Below, one piece after another: positions 52,801-59,238 of a stretch of DNA of 64,000 nucleotides; position 1 is the stretch's first letter, and every line of letters begins with the position of its first letter. The DNA lies in assembly GCF_000834055.1 (NCBI RefSeq), contig NZ_JXSQ01000001.1, positions 294,442 through 358,441 of the forward strand, written 5' to 3'. Position numbers and translations under genes: made by a program. The stretch is from Leucobacter komagatae. Its GTDB lineage: Bacteria; Actinomycetota; Actinomycetes; Actinomycetales; Microbacteriaceae. The notes below the pieces were generated by a model. It was given only the letters and a program-made list of their open reading frames with translations, did no database searches and had not been told where the DNA came from.

Positions 52801-52960
52801 GGCCGCGATTTGCGAGCGGCTGCGCGAACTCGGTGTCGTCGTGCTCACAACCTCCGAACGCTCGAACGTGCTCAAGGTGAAGCCGCCGCTGACGCTCAGC
52901 GCGGAGAGCGCCGACTTCATGGTGCAGCAGCTCGACCGCGTGCTTACCGAGGGCTGGTAG
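49850..52960 (+). CDS. Trifunctional fusion: APH-type kinase, M23-like domain and class III aminotransferase/phospholyase
   Basis: A 1036-residue protein of three parts. Residues about 15–330 are an aminoglycoside/hydroxylysine kinase-like domain with HGDLTDDNVVG and LDLGDLSYG. A Pro/Ala-rich linker follows (about 345–410). Residues about 480–560 resemble a degenerate M23 barrel (APLAGSVVAVTGRGLLIDAG). Residues about 600–1036 form a PLP-dependent class III enzyme with NSGSEAVDLALRLAQ, AYHGWTMASDAV, DEVQVGFGRMG and the PLP lysine K878 in TIAKPMGNGFP. Human kinase and phospholyase counterparts act on hydroxylysine or ethanolamine phosphate, so phosphorylation then elimination of an amino alcohol is likely. 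GTG at 49850 follows AAAGGTGG. Confidence 0.88.
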   Translation: MTQPAGGLVRPDVTEVDATAIASDHYGVDVVARELGSNQDRNFVLEAADGSRTVLRVDHPVFADSAREAQHLALDAYRVAGVSVPAVLPGVDGELVQRWGAFAVRRSEFIAGEALVDCGYLAPGVIREFGALAAASVNALSELDHAGLEREHMWDMRVAHAETLRLAAAIADERLRARVLSAAEEAQRALDPLVDALPVQAIHGDLTDDNVVGIRGDDTRLHPHTVLDLGDLSYGWRIAELAVTTSSLLHHEPDRPLRVLGALDAFHAAAPVSVPEARAVWPLVVLRAALLVASGWRQLEIDGDNDYARDRVAGEQAIFDAATLFPLTEMTEQVLARLGFIGEPGAAGGLRLQAAPSVPVPAAPTGAAQEPEPASSAPSPDGGQQPVSTNAPLRPLRSLLPELAGEVLILDPGVEAAELDAGSWLASDAETDLVDDAFVKGAAAAVFPYGVYRLTRTQINAVNAGETWPLGTEAWVAPGVAQQVTAPLAGSVVAVTGRGLLIDAGSGWFVSIDGAVPHVAAGDTVLVGETIGSLEASDDPRPIAFMLCRADAVSGLSPAILSVGQPQEGRAQFVTPERATAWRRLTQDPAQLLGLPALAQRDEAGDEQARREGIFASAQERYYEAPMQIERGWQHHLVDTTGRSYVDMVNNVTGLGHGHPGVAEAMNRQIRILNTNSRFLYRELAEYSERLLALLPAESGLDTVLLVNSGSEAVDLALRLAQAATGRKTVVALREAYHGWTMASDAVTTSAYDNPFALENRPDWVHVSDVPNRFRGSYRGDAGDTSVGQRYAADLGEDLTRLAADGRDVGAFICESVLGNAGGVLLPEGYLADVYARVREAGGLCIADEVQVGFGRMGSSFWGFEQSGVIPDIVTIAKPMGNGFPIGGVITSKEIADALASQGQFFSSAGGNPLSCRVGIAVLDAMRDEGLQENAAVVGARLAAGFRSLAESHGIVGPIHGEGLYLGVELVRDRETLAPATAEAAAICERLRELGVVVLTTSERSNVLKVKPPLTLSAESADFMVQQLDRVLTEGW

Positions 52961-53039
52961 CGGCTGCGGCGCTGCGACGTTGACGCGCTGAGGCGCTGAG
53001 GCGCCGCCGGGGATGAGCGTATCGGGGTGGAGCGGATCG

Positions 53040-53675
53040 GTGAACGAGAAGGTCGACTTTAAGACGAGCCTCGACAGTTACGGGGCGAAGCGCGGGGAGT
53101 TCCGCGTGCTCGACGTGCCTGAGCTGCGCTACCTCGCGATCGACGGGCACGGCGATCCCAACGTCTCGCCGGAATACGCCGAGGCCCTTGCCGCGCTGTA
53201 CCCGGTCGCCTACAAGCTGAAGTTCGCGAGCAAGCGCGAGCTCGGCCGCGACTACGTCGTGCCACCCCTTGAGGGTCTCTGGTGGGCGGAAGATATGGCT
53301 GCCTTCACCGCGAATCGAGACAAGTCGCGCTGGAGTTGGACGATGCTGCTCCTCATGCCGCAGTGGCTCGGAGACGAAGCGGTCGCGGCCGCCGTCGCAG
53401 CGGCGGGGGAGACGACGGGCAAGAAGCGCCCGCCAGTACGGCTCGGAGAGGTTGAACTGCGCACGCTCGCGGAGGGGCGCTGCGTGCAGACACTCCACGT
53501 TGGGTCCTACGACGACGAGGCCGAGGTGCTCGCCAGGATGCACGACGAGTTCATGCCGGCCGAGGGACTCGTCTTCGCCGGCACGCACCACGAGATATAT
53601 CTCAGCGATCCACGCAGGGTAGCGCCGGAAAAGCTGCGCACGATCCTTCGCCAGCCGGTTCGCGCCGCGGGCTAG
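53040..53675 (+). CDS. GyrI-like small-molecule-binding protein
   Basis: A protein of about 211 residues with a GyrI-like (AraC effector-type) fold. Key stretches are FRVLDVPELRYLAIDGHGDP, YPVAYKLKFASKRELG, EGLWWAEDM and RCVQTLHVGSYDDEAEVLARMH, all typical of the YdhK/GyrI-like group. Such proteins bind or sometimes hydrolyse small toxic compounds. The GTG at 53040 follows GGAG at a good distance. ATG at 53013 is an alternative with no spacer to GGGG. No DNA-binding domain is present. It is convergent with the TetR gene. Confidence 0.85.
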   Translation: MNEKVDFKTSLDSYGAKRGEFRVLDVPELRYLAIDGHGDPNVSPEYAEALAALYPVAYKLKFASKRELGRDYVVPPLEGLWWAEDMAAFTANRDKSRWSWTMLLLMPQWLGDEAVAAAVAAAGETTGKKRPPVRLGEVELRTLAEGRCVQTLHVGSYDDEAEVLARMHDEFMPAEGLVFAGTHHEIYLSDPRRVAPEKLRTILRQPVRAAG

Positions 53676-53697
53676 TGCGGCACGAAGCTCGCTGCGG

Positions 53698-54282
53698 CTA
53701 AGCGGCCGCGAGCTTCGCGGCCGCGCGAACGACGGATGCGCGTCGCCGCGCGTGCTCGTCGGCGCTTTCGGGCCCGGTGATCATTCGCGCGACCTGAGGC
53801 ACGGCAGACCACCAGCCTGCGAGTGCGAGCACGAGAAACATGAGCTGATCGGCCTCGAAGTCGGCGGTGACCTCGCCCGACCGCTGGCCTGCGTCGACGG
53901 CAGCGATCTTGTAGCCGTAGTGCTCACGGCGGAGCTCCTCGTCAGGCACCTCGCTGTCGAAGGCGAGCCCTTCCCAGCGCATGAGTCGGCTGAGCTCCGG
54001 GTGCTCGCGGTGGTAGTCGTAGACGCGGCCGGCGTAGTCGCCAAGTCCGGCAGCGTCGAGGCCATCGATGGGGACGTCGCGAGCTACTCGCGCAAGCTCA
54101 TCCCTGAGTACGCGGGCGAAGAGCTCCTGTTTACCGCCGAAATAGTTGTACACTCGCTCCTTGTTCACGCCGGCGACCCGCGCGATCCGCTCCACCGTGG
54201 TGCCATCGGGGCCGCGCTGTGCGAACTCGGCTACGGCAGCGTCGAGGATCTTCTGCTGTGTGCCCTCGGTGTCCCAAGCCAT
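53698..54282 (-). CDS. TetR-family transcriptional repressor
   Basis: A 194-residue regulator. The N-terminal helix-turn-helix reads TTVERIARVAGVNKERVYNYFGGKQELF. The C-terminal ligand-binding region is mostly helical (LMFLVLALAGWWSAVPQVARMI) with a C-terminal Ala/Arg tail. It is divergent from an MFS exporter, and the spacer holds two near-identical palindromes that are likely operators. The ATG follows GAGAGGA. It probably represses the exporter and itself, relieved by the exported compound. Confidence 0.93.
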   Translation of the reverse strand: MAWDTEGTQQKILDAAVAEFAQRGPDGTTVERIARVAGVNKERVYNYFGGKQELFARVLRDELARVARDVPIDGLDAAGLGDYAGRVYDYHREHPELSRLMRWEGLAFDSEVPDEELRREHYGYKIAAVDAGQRSGEVTADFEADQLMFLVLALAGWWSAVPQVARMITGPESADEHARRRASVVRAAAKLAAA

Positions 54283-54295
54283 GCGGGTGTCCTCT

Positions 54296-54323
54296 CGGTG
54301 TGCGGTGTGCGGTGTGCGGAGTG
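54296..54323 (+). repeat. Tandem repeat, 4 x 7 nt
   Basis: CGGTGTG three times then CGGAGTG, within the 5' leader region of the TetR gene. Confidence 0.6.
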
Positions 54324-54362
54324 CGGTCTACGTTGCTGGATCTCCCCGAGGTCAGGGGTTTC

Positions 54363-54376
54363 CAACGCAGGCGTTG
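54363..54376. promoter_or_regulatory. Putative TetR operator O1
   Basis: The perfect palindrome CAACGC-AG-GCGTTG, preceded by TTTC. It is almost identical to the site at 54409–54422, with centres 46 bp apart, between the divergent TetR and MFS genes. Confidence 0.75.
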
Positions 54377-54408
54377 CTACTTGCCTGCAACTGTACTACG
54401 GTAATTCC

Positions 54409-54422
54409 CAACGCTAGCGTTG
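54409..54422. promoter_or_regulatory. Putative TetR operator O2
   Basis: CAACGC-TA-GCGTTG, extending to CCAACGCTAGCGTTGG, lies 12 bases upstream of the MFS start codon and abuts the AAAGGAA ribosome-binding site. With O1 it frames the intergenic promoter region. Confidence 0.8.
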
Positions 54423-54433
54423 GAAAGGAAGCC

Positions 54434-55723
54434 ATGTCAGGATCAACGCGCTCCGGAACTGGCGCCGGAAGGCCGTCGCGAGGGAATCGGGCGGCAGCGA
54501 AGCGATTGGCAGTGAACCGGCTTGCAGCTCGGCCCGCCTCTGGTTGGGTGATCCCGTTGCTCGTCTGCACCGCGCTCGTCGTGCTCACGCAGCTGTACGC
54601 TGCGATCCCGCTGATCGTGCCCGTCGGCGCGGACCTCGGCGGGGACGTCACGTTCGCCCTCTCCTCGGCGTTCAGCCTCTGCTACGCCATTGGCTTTCTC
54701 GTGTGGGGGCCGCTCGCCGACCAGTTCGGTCGGAGGCGGATCCTGCTCGTTGGACTCTGCGGACTTGCCATCGCGACGTGCGGCGTCGCTCTCGCGCAAA
54801 CGGTGCCGGTGCTCGGCCTGCTCCGCAGCGCGCAGGGGTTCATCGCCGCGAGCTTCGCGCCTGTCGCCCTTGCCTACCTCTCGGAGGCGGTCGCGCCTGC
54901 GCGGCGCGGCCTCGCGGTCGGCGCGATGTCGACCGCGTTCCTCGTGGCGGGCGTGCTCGGCCAGGTTGTCCCGGAGCTCGTCGCGATACGCGTCGGCTGG
55001 CAGTCCTTCTTCCTCGGGTCGGGGGCGTTGCTCGCCGCAGCCGCCATCGGGGTCGCGCTGTGGGCGCGGGAGCCGCGACGGGGCGCCGACGGCGACAACC
55101 TGCCGCGTAGGTTCGTGCGCCTCGCCCAGGTCGCAGCGCGGCCGTCCGTGCTGCTGCTCGCCCTCGCACACGTGACACTGTTGCTGTCGCTCGTTGCGAT
55201 GTACACGGCCCTCGGCCCGCACCTCGTGCGTTTCGGGCTTGATCCTTCGCAGGTTGTGCTGCTGCGGCTCGTGGGCCTTCCCGGCATGTTCGCCTCGCTA
55301 CTCACTGGTCGACTCGCGAAGCGGATCGGGGTCGCGGGCGTCGCGCGAGCGGGCTTCGCCATTGCCGGTATCGGCCTCGCATGTGAGGCGCTCCTCGTTG
55401 ACTCGCTGCCGGGCACGGCGCTCGCGAGCCTCGTGTTTGTCACCGGTGTCGCGCTCGCCGTGCCAACCATGATCGGCCTGTTTGGCGAGAGCGCTGCACC
55501 CAACCGGGCGAGCGGCATGGCGCTCAACGGCTTCGTGCTCTTCGTTGGAGCGAGCATTGGGCCGCTTGCAGGCCAGCTCGACTTGAGTTTTCAGTGGCTG
55601 CTCGCTGGCCTCGCGGGTCTCATGCTGCTCGGAGTGGTCTGGCTGACGCTGTTCCGTCGTCTCAGCGCTCGACCCGCACGGGGAGAGCCGCGAACCACGC
55701 CTCCGTCTCGGCTGGCGAGCTGA
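54434..55723 (+). CDS. MFS transporter controlled by the divergent TetR
   Basis: A 429-residue 12-helix exporter. A basic N-terminus of about 35 residues precedes the first helix (VIPLLVCTALVVLTQLYAAI). The loop after helix 2 reads GPLADQFGRRRILLVG, a clean drug:H+ antiporter motif A. Helix 5 has AFLVAGVLGQVVPEL. The ATG at 54434 follows AAAGGAA. Its 3' end overlaps the convergent P-loop kinase gene by 62 bases. Substrate is unknown; a toxic small molecule sensed by TetR is the natural guess. Confidence 0.92.
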   Translation: MSGSTRSGTGAGRPSRGNRAAAKRLAVNRLAARPASGWVIPLLVCTALVVLTQLYAAIPLIVPVGADLGGDVTFALSSAFSLCYAIGFLVWGPLADQFGRRRILLVGLCGLAIATCGVALAQTVPVLGLLRSAQGFIAASFAPVALAYLSEAVAPARRGLAVGAMSTAFLVAGVLGQVVPELVAIRVGWQSFFLGSGALLAAAAIGVALWAREPRRGADGDNLPRRFVRLAQVAARPSVLLLALAHVTLLLSLVAMYTALGPHLVRFGLDPSQVVLLRLVGLPGMFASLLTGRLAKRIGVAGVARAGFAIAGIGLACEALLVDSLPGTALASLVFVTGVALAVPTMIGLFGESAAPNRASGMALNGFVLFVGASIGPLAGQLDLSFQWLLAGLAGLMLLGVVWLTLFRRLSARPARGEPRTTPPSRLAS

Positions 55724-56249
55724 GCCGCACGAGCGTGAGCTGCGGGTTCCGGGCGAGCGCATCCGGCATCCGCTCCCGCCACGCGTTCCGCGTCTTCCGC
55801 TGCCACGCGAGGATGTTCTCTTCCGGGTCCCGGCTGACGAGGCGCAGCAGGGAGCCCTCCCGGTTGCCGTTCCACAGCTCCGTGCGCCGCAGGCTGCGCG
55901 AGAGCGTACGGCGAATCAGCCTGCGCCGCGCGACGCGCCAGGGATAGTCGAGCCAAACGGCGAGCTCGGCCCGTGGCTCAAGGATCTCGCCGGCACCCTT
56001 GCTCGTGTACTGCCACTCCGTGACCCAGCGCTCGGTCGCCGCGAACCCGGCGACGTCGTCGAGGAACTCGGATCGCGGTGTCCAATTCGGTCCGTGGAAG
56101 AGGGCGTCGATCTCGACGTGGGTGAGCTGCCAACGGTCTGCCAGCCGGCGCGCGAGCGTCGTCTTTCCAGAGCCGGTGAGCCCCGCGATGAGCACGCGAT
56201 CCGGCACCCGAGCGGGCATGGCCGGCGGGGAAACTGCTGGGGAACTCAT
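55662..56249 (-). CDS. P-loop NTPase, adenylate kinase/topology-modulation-like
   Basis: A protein of about 195 residues. The Walker A motif is VLIAGLTGSGKTTLARRLA (residues near 20–35); WQLTHVEIDALFHGPNW and AVWLDYPWRVARRRLIRRT follow as in FlaR/topology-modulation-like kinases. The basic helix before the C-terminus (LAWQRKTRNAWRERMP) is typical. Substrate is unknown. The ATG at 56249 is followed by MPAR at 56219 as a second option; GATACT seven bases upstream suggests a leaderless start. Its last 62 bases overlap the convergent MFS gene. Confidence 0.85.
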   Translation of the reverse strand: MSSPAVSPPAMPARVPDRVLIAGLTGSGKTTLARRLADRWQLTHVEIDALFHGPNWTPRSEFLDDVAGFAATERWVTEWQYTSKGAGEILEPRAELAVWLDYPWRVARRRLIRRTLSRSLRRTELWNGNREGSLLRLVSRDPEENILAWQRKTRNAWRERMPDALARNPQLTLVRLSSPAETEAWFAALPVRVER

Positions 56250-56391
56250 AGGGAAAAGTATCTCATTTGGGACCGTGGAAGGGTTCTCGTCCGGGCGTTG
56301 GGCACGTAGATTGGGTGCACAGCTAGCCGGAACAGGCGGAACAGTCCGAAGGGAAACGCAGTGAATCACTCGCGCAGAGGCACCGGTTTTC

Positions 56392-56862
56392 GTGCCTTTC
56401 ACCGTGCGCACGGGGTTTGTCGTTGGCGTTGGCGTGCTCGCGAGCATCGGCTTGGCCGGGTGTGGCCTGCCGTCTACGGCGCAAACGTGTGTGTCATGGG
56501 CGTCGCACGAGACGCCACAGGACGCGTTCGATGGGGCGGAGCTCGTCGTATTGGGGCGGGTCGCACCCGCGCACACGACGCGCAGCGTGTTCGGGTACCG
56601 GGCTGCCGTCCACGAGGTGAGCGTCGCGCAGGTGTTGAAGGGCGATGCTGACGCGAAGGAGCCGCTCGAGGTCGCGTCGACACCCATTACCTGCATGGGC
56701 GACGAGGTCTACCCGGAGGGCGACCCGCTCGACGTTGCGGGCGATGTCGTGCTGTTCCTCACTGACACCGAAGCCGCGGGGGAGTGGCGGCTACTCACAC
56801 CCTTCGAAGGCGTGCTCGCGGCAGGGCCTGACGGCGCGCCGCCCCCGCTCGACGCCTGGTGA
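56392..56862 (+). CDS. Small secreted lipoprotein of unknown function
   Basis: A 156-residue protein with the signal peptide VRTGFVVGVGVLASIGLAGC, whose lipobox ends at Cys near residue 24. The mature part has two more cysteines (QTCVSW and ITCMGDE) that could form a disulfide, and strands such as DAFDGAELVVLGRVAPAH and AGDVVLFLTDTEAAG, reminiscent of small OB-like exported domains. I do not recognise a family. GTG at 56392 lacks a good ribosome-binding site, while GAAGGGAAACGCA precedes a GTG at 56361 in another frame. Confidence 0.65.
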   Translation: MPFTVRTGFVVGVGVLASIGLAGCGLPSTAQTCVSWASHETPQDAFDGAELVVLGRVAPAHTTRSVFGYRAAVHEVSVAQVLKGDADAKEPLEVASTPITCMGDEVYPEGDPLDVAGDVVLFLTDTEAAGEWRLLTPFEGVLAAGPDGAPPPLDAW

Positions 56863-56898
56863 GCGGGGCCGCGGCAAGCGAGAGCCGCGCGCGCCCGA

Positions 56899-58311
56899 CT
56901 ACAGCCCGAGGATGGTGCGGGCGATGAGGAAGTAGATGATGAGCCCGCTCGCGTCGACGAACGTCGAGATGAACGGGTTCGAGAAGACGGCAGGATCCAC
57001 CTTCACTGCGCGGGCGAGCAGCGGCATGCACCCACCAACGGCCGCGGCGAGCGTGCACACCGCGAGCAGCGTGAGCCCGATGACGAGCCCGATCTGCGGC
57101 GTGAAAGCGACCGCCGCGATCCCGAATCCCAGCGCGCCGAGCAGCAGGCCGAGCATCGCGCCAGTGCGCAGCTCCCGCGTGAGCACCCGCCAGAAGTCAC
57201 GCGATGCGACGTCGCCGAGCGCGAGCGCGCGGGTGACGGTCGTCGCGGCCTGGTTGCCTGTGTTGCCTCCCGTGCCGATGAGCAACGGCACGAACAGCGC
57301 GAGCACCGTGACCTGCTCGATCGTCGCCTCGAACACCGACAGCACCTGCACGGTGAGTGTCGCACCGACCGCGAGGACGAGCAGCCAGATCACCCGGGAG
57401 CGCACGAGTGCGCCGACGGGGGTCGAAAGGTACGGCCGGCGCAGCGGCTCGGTGCCGCCCTGGCGCGCGGCGTCCTCGCTCTCCTCGTGCTCGAGGATGC
57501 GGATCGCGTCATCGATGGTGAGCATGCCGACGAGGCGGTCCTCACGATCCACAATCGGCAGCGCGAGCAGCGCGCGATCCGCACAGCGCCGCGCGGCCTG
57601 CTCAGCGTCCTCGATCGCTCCGGCGGTGTGCACGGGATTCATCATGTCGGCGACGACGATTGCCCCGTCAGCCGCGAGCAGTTCGCGCAGGCTGACAACG
57701 CCGACGACGTGCCGGGAATCGTCGAGGACGGGGATCGTGTAGACCGTCTCCGCGTCGTCGAGCCTGTCGCGTACCCGCTCCATCGTCTCGGCGACCGTGA
57801 AGTTCGCCCGCGTCGACACGTACTCGAGCGACATGCGCCGCCCGACGCTGCCCTGCGGGTAACCGAGCAGCGCAGACGTGAGCACGCGCTCCTGCTCGGG
57901 GAGCCCACGCAGCAGCCTGGTCGCGAGCGCAGCCGGCACCTCGTCGAGCAGCCACAGCCGGTCGTCGTGATCGAGATCGGTGAACAGCTGCGCGACCTCG
58001 GCGTCCTGCAACCCGTGGAGCAGGTCGCTCTGCAGTGCGGGGTCGAGGATCTCGAAGACCTCGGCGGCGCGATCCTTCGGGAGGAGCCGGTACATGACAG
58101 CGCGCTGCTTGTCGCTCAGGCGCTCGAACACCGGGATAATGTCTGGCGCGAGCAGTGGGCTCAGCTCACGCGTGATCGCGCCGAGATCGCGCGCCGCGTA
58201 CAGCTGACTGATGCTAGCCACGAGCTCGTCCTGGGTCTTCGCCTGCGAAGCCCTCCCGAGGGCGGCCTTCGTCTGGGGGACCCGGACAGGGTTGGTTGGT
58301 GGCATGGTCAT
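56899..58311 (-). CDS. mgtE: Magnesium transporter MgtE
   Basis: A 470-residue Mg2+ channel. The N-terminal superhelical domain (about residues 25–140) contains LSDKQRAVMYRLLPKDRAAEVF in the usual order. Two CBS domains follow (TVYTIPVLDDSRHVVGVV and LLALPIVDREDRLVGMLTIDDA, each in part). The membrane domain has five helices with the signature GTGGNTGNQAATTVTRALALGD (part). It gates Mg2+ uptake by cytosolic Mg2+. The ATG at 58311 follows GGAG at eight bases; ATG at 58341 is unlikely. I do not find a convincing M-box upstream. Confidence 0.96.
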   Translation of the reverse strand: MTMPPTNPVRVPQTKAALGRASQAKTQDELVASISQLYAARDLGAITRELSPLLAPDIIPVFERLSDKQRAVMYRLLPKDRAAEVFEILDPALQSDLLHGLQDAEVAQLFTDLDHDDRLWLLDEVPAALATRLLRGLPEQERVLTSALLGYPQGSVGRRMSLEYVSTRANFTVAETMERVRDRLDDAETVYTIPVLDDSRHVVGVVSLRELLAADGAIVVADMMNPVHTAGAIEDAEQAARRCADRALLALPIVDREDRLVGMLTIDDAIRILEHEESEDAARQGGTEPLRRPYLSTPVGALVRSRVIWLLVLAVGATLTVQVLSVFEATIEQVTVLALFVPLLIGTGGNTGNQAATTVTRALALGDVASRDFWRVLTRELRTGAMLGLLLGALGFGIAAVAFTPQIGLVIGLTLLAVCTLAAAVGGCMPLLARAVKVDPAVFSNPFISTFVDASGLIIYFLIARTILGL

Positions 58312-58617
58312 GGCGTCGCTCCTTCGCCGCGGGGCGCGCACACGTCAGTGACGGGCACGCAAAACAGAATGCGGGCGCGATGCGAATGCGGCGCCCGAGG
58401 GGGAGCCGGACGGCGGGTGGGCCGCTACGCCGTTGGGTGCGCGAAGCGGGCGAACACGAGATCCGGCCGAGTACTACAACTGTCACTGGTCACGGATATC
58501 ACCTCACTTCAATCGAACAACCTTGTGGCAGCTCGACGCTGCCCGCACGTACCCTATCAGTGGGGAAGCGGATGCGACAAAACCGGGCGCTGCTGGGATG
58601 CGGGGATCCGCTGCCGA

Positions 58618-59094
58618 CTAGCCGTCCTTGCGCCGCTCGCGCACGTAGAGCTGCCGGCGCACGCTCGCGACCAGGGCGCCGTCTGGGCCCGTGATCGGGA
58701 TCTCGAACCACCGCAGCACCTTCGCGCCACCCTCGGCAGCCGCCCGGAGTTCGGCGACGGTCTCGGGCGGCATCTCGACCGTTGCGTGCACGGAGCCGAT
58801 ACCAGGGGAGACGAACTCGATCTCTGCGGCCTTGTCCCACACGACATAGTCGGGCCCGAGCTGATTGATCGACATAATCACGAGGAAGGGATCAAGCATC
58901 GAAAAGAGCGAGCCCCCGAACGCGGTGCCCATGTAGTTCGCGTTTTCGTCGGTGATGTCCATGCGGATCACCGCGCGCGTGAAGTCGTCTGCGAACTCCT
59001 CGATCGTGATGCCCTGCGTTTTGAGCGTCGGCCAGCTGTTGAACCCCTCGAGGTGTTCCGCAGCGTCTGTGCCCCTCAGTGTGATCCCGCTCAT
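58618..59094 (-). CDS. DUF4442 / hotdog-fold thioesterase-like protein
   Basis: A 158-residue protein of the DUF4442 group in the hotdog superfamily. ENANYMGTAFGGSLFSMLDPFLVI contains the conserved G-G-S-L-F signature, and EIEFVSPGIGSVHATVEM the second strand pair. It is likely a thioesterase or acyl-binding protein; substrate unknown. The start at 59094 follows GAGGGAG. The longer upstream frame to 59286 overlaps the divergent photolyase promoter and is rejected. Confidence 0.85.
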   Translation of the reverse strand: MSGITLRGTDAAEHLEGFNSWPTLKTQGITIEEFADDFTRAVIRMDITDENANYMGTAFGGSLFSMLDPFLVIMSINQLGPDYVVWDKAAEIEFVSPGIGSVHATVEMPPETVAELRAAAEGGAKVLRWFEIPITGPDGALVASVRRQLYVRERRKDG

Positions 59095-59238
59095 CGTGAC
59101 TCCCTCGTCTCCTGCCGCTTCCGCGGCGATGAATGTGGTGGCGACCGCAGGTTTGGCGGGCGGCGCCTCACTCAGATGTACCACGAAACCTCGGCGCGAC
59201 TTCCGAAACTTGTAGGGACCCGCCACTATCCTGGTGCG

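Noticed and set aside
58312..58560. Possible M-box magnesium riboswitch before mgtE
   Set aside because: The minus-strand sequence contains GTGAGGTGATAT, loosely like the start of an M-box, but the other conserved segments and spacings are not found.
57487..59238. Upstream extension of the photolyase frame
   Set aside because: The extension overlaps mgtE and the DUF4442 gene on the opposite strand. Photolyase homology starts at the GTG at 59239, which also has a -10-like hexamer just upstream.
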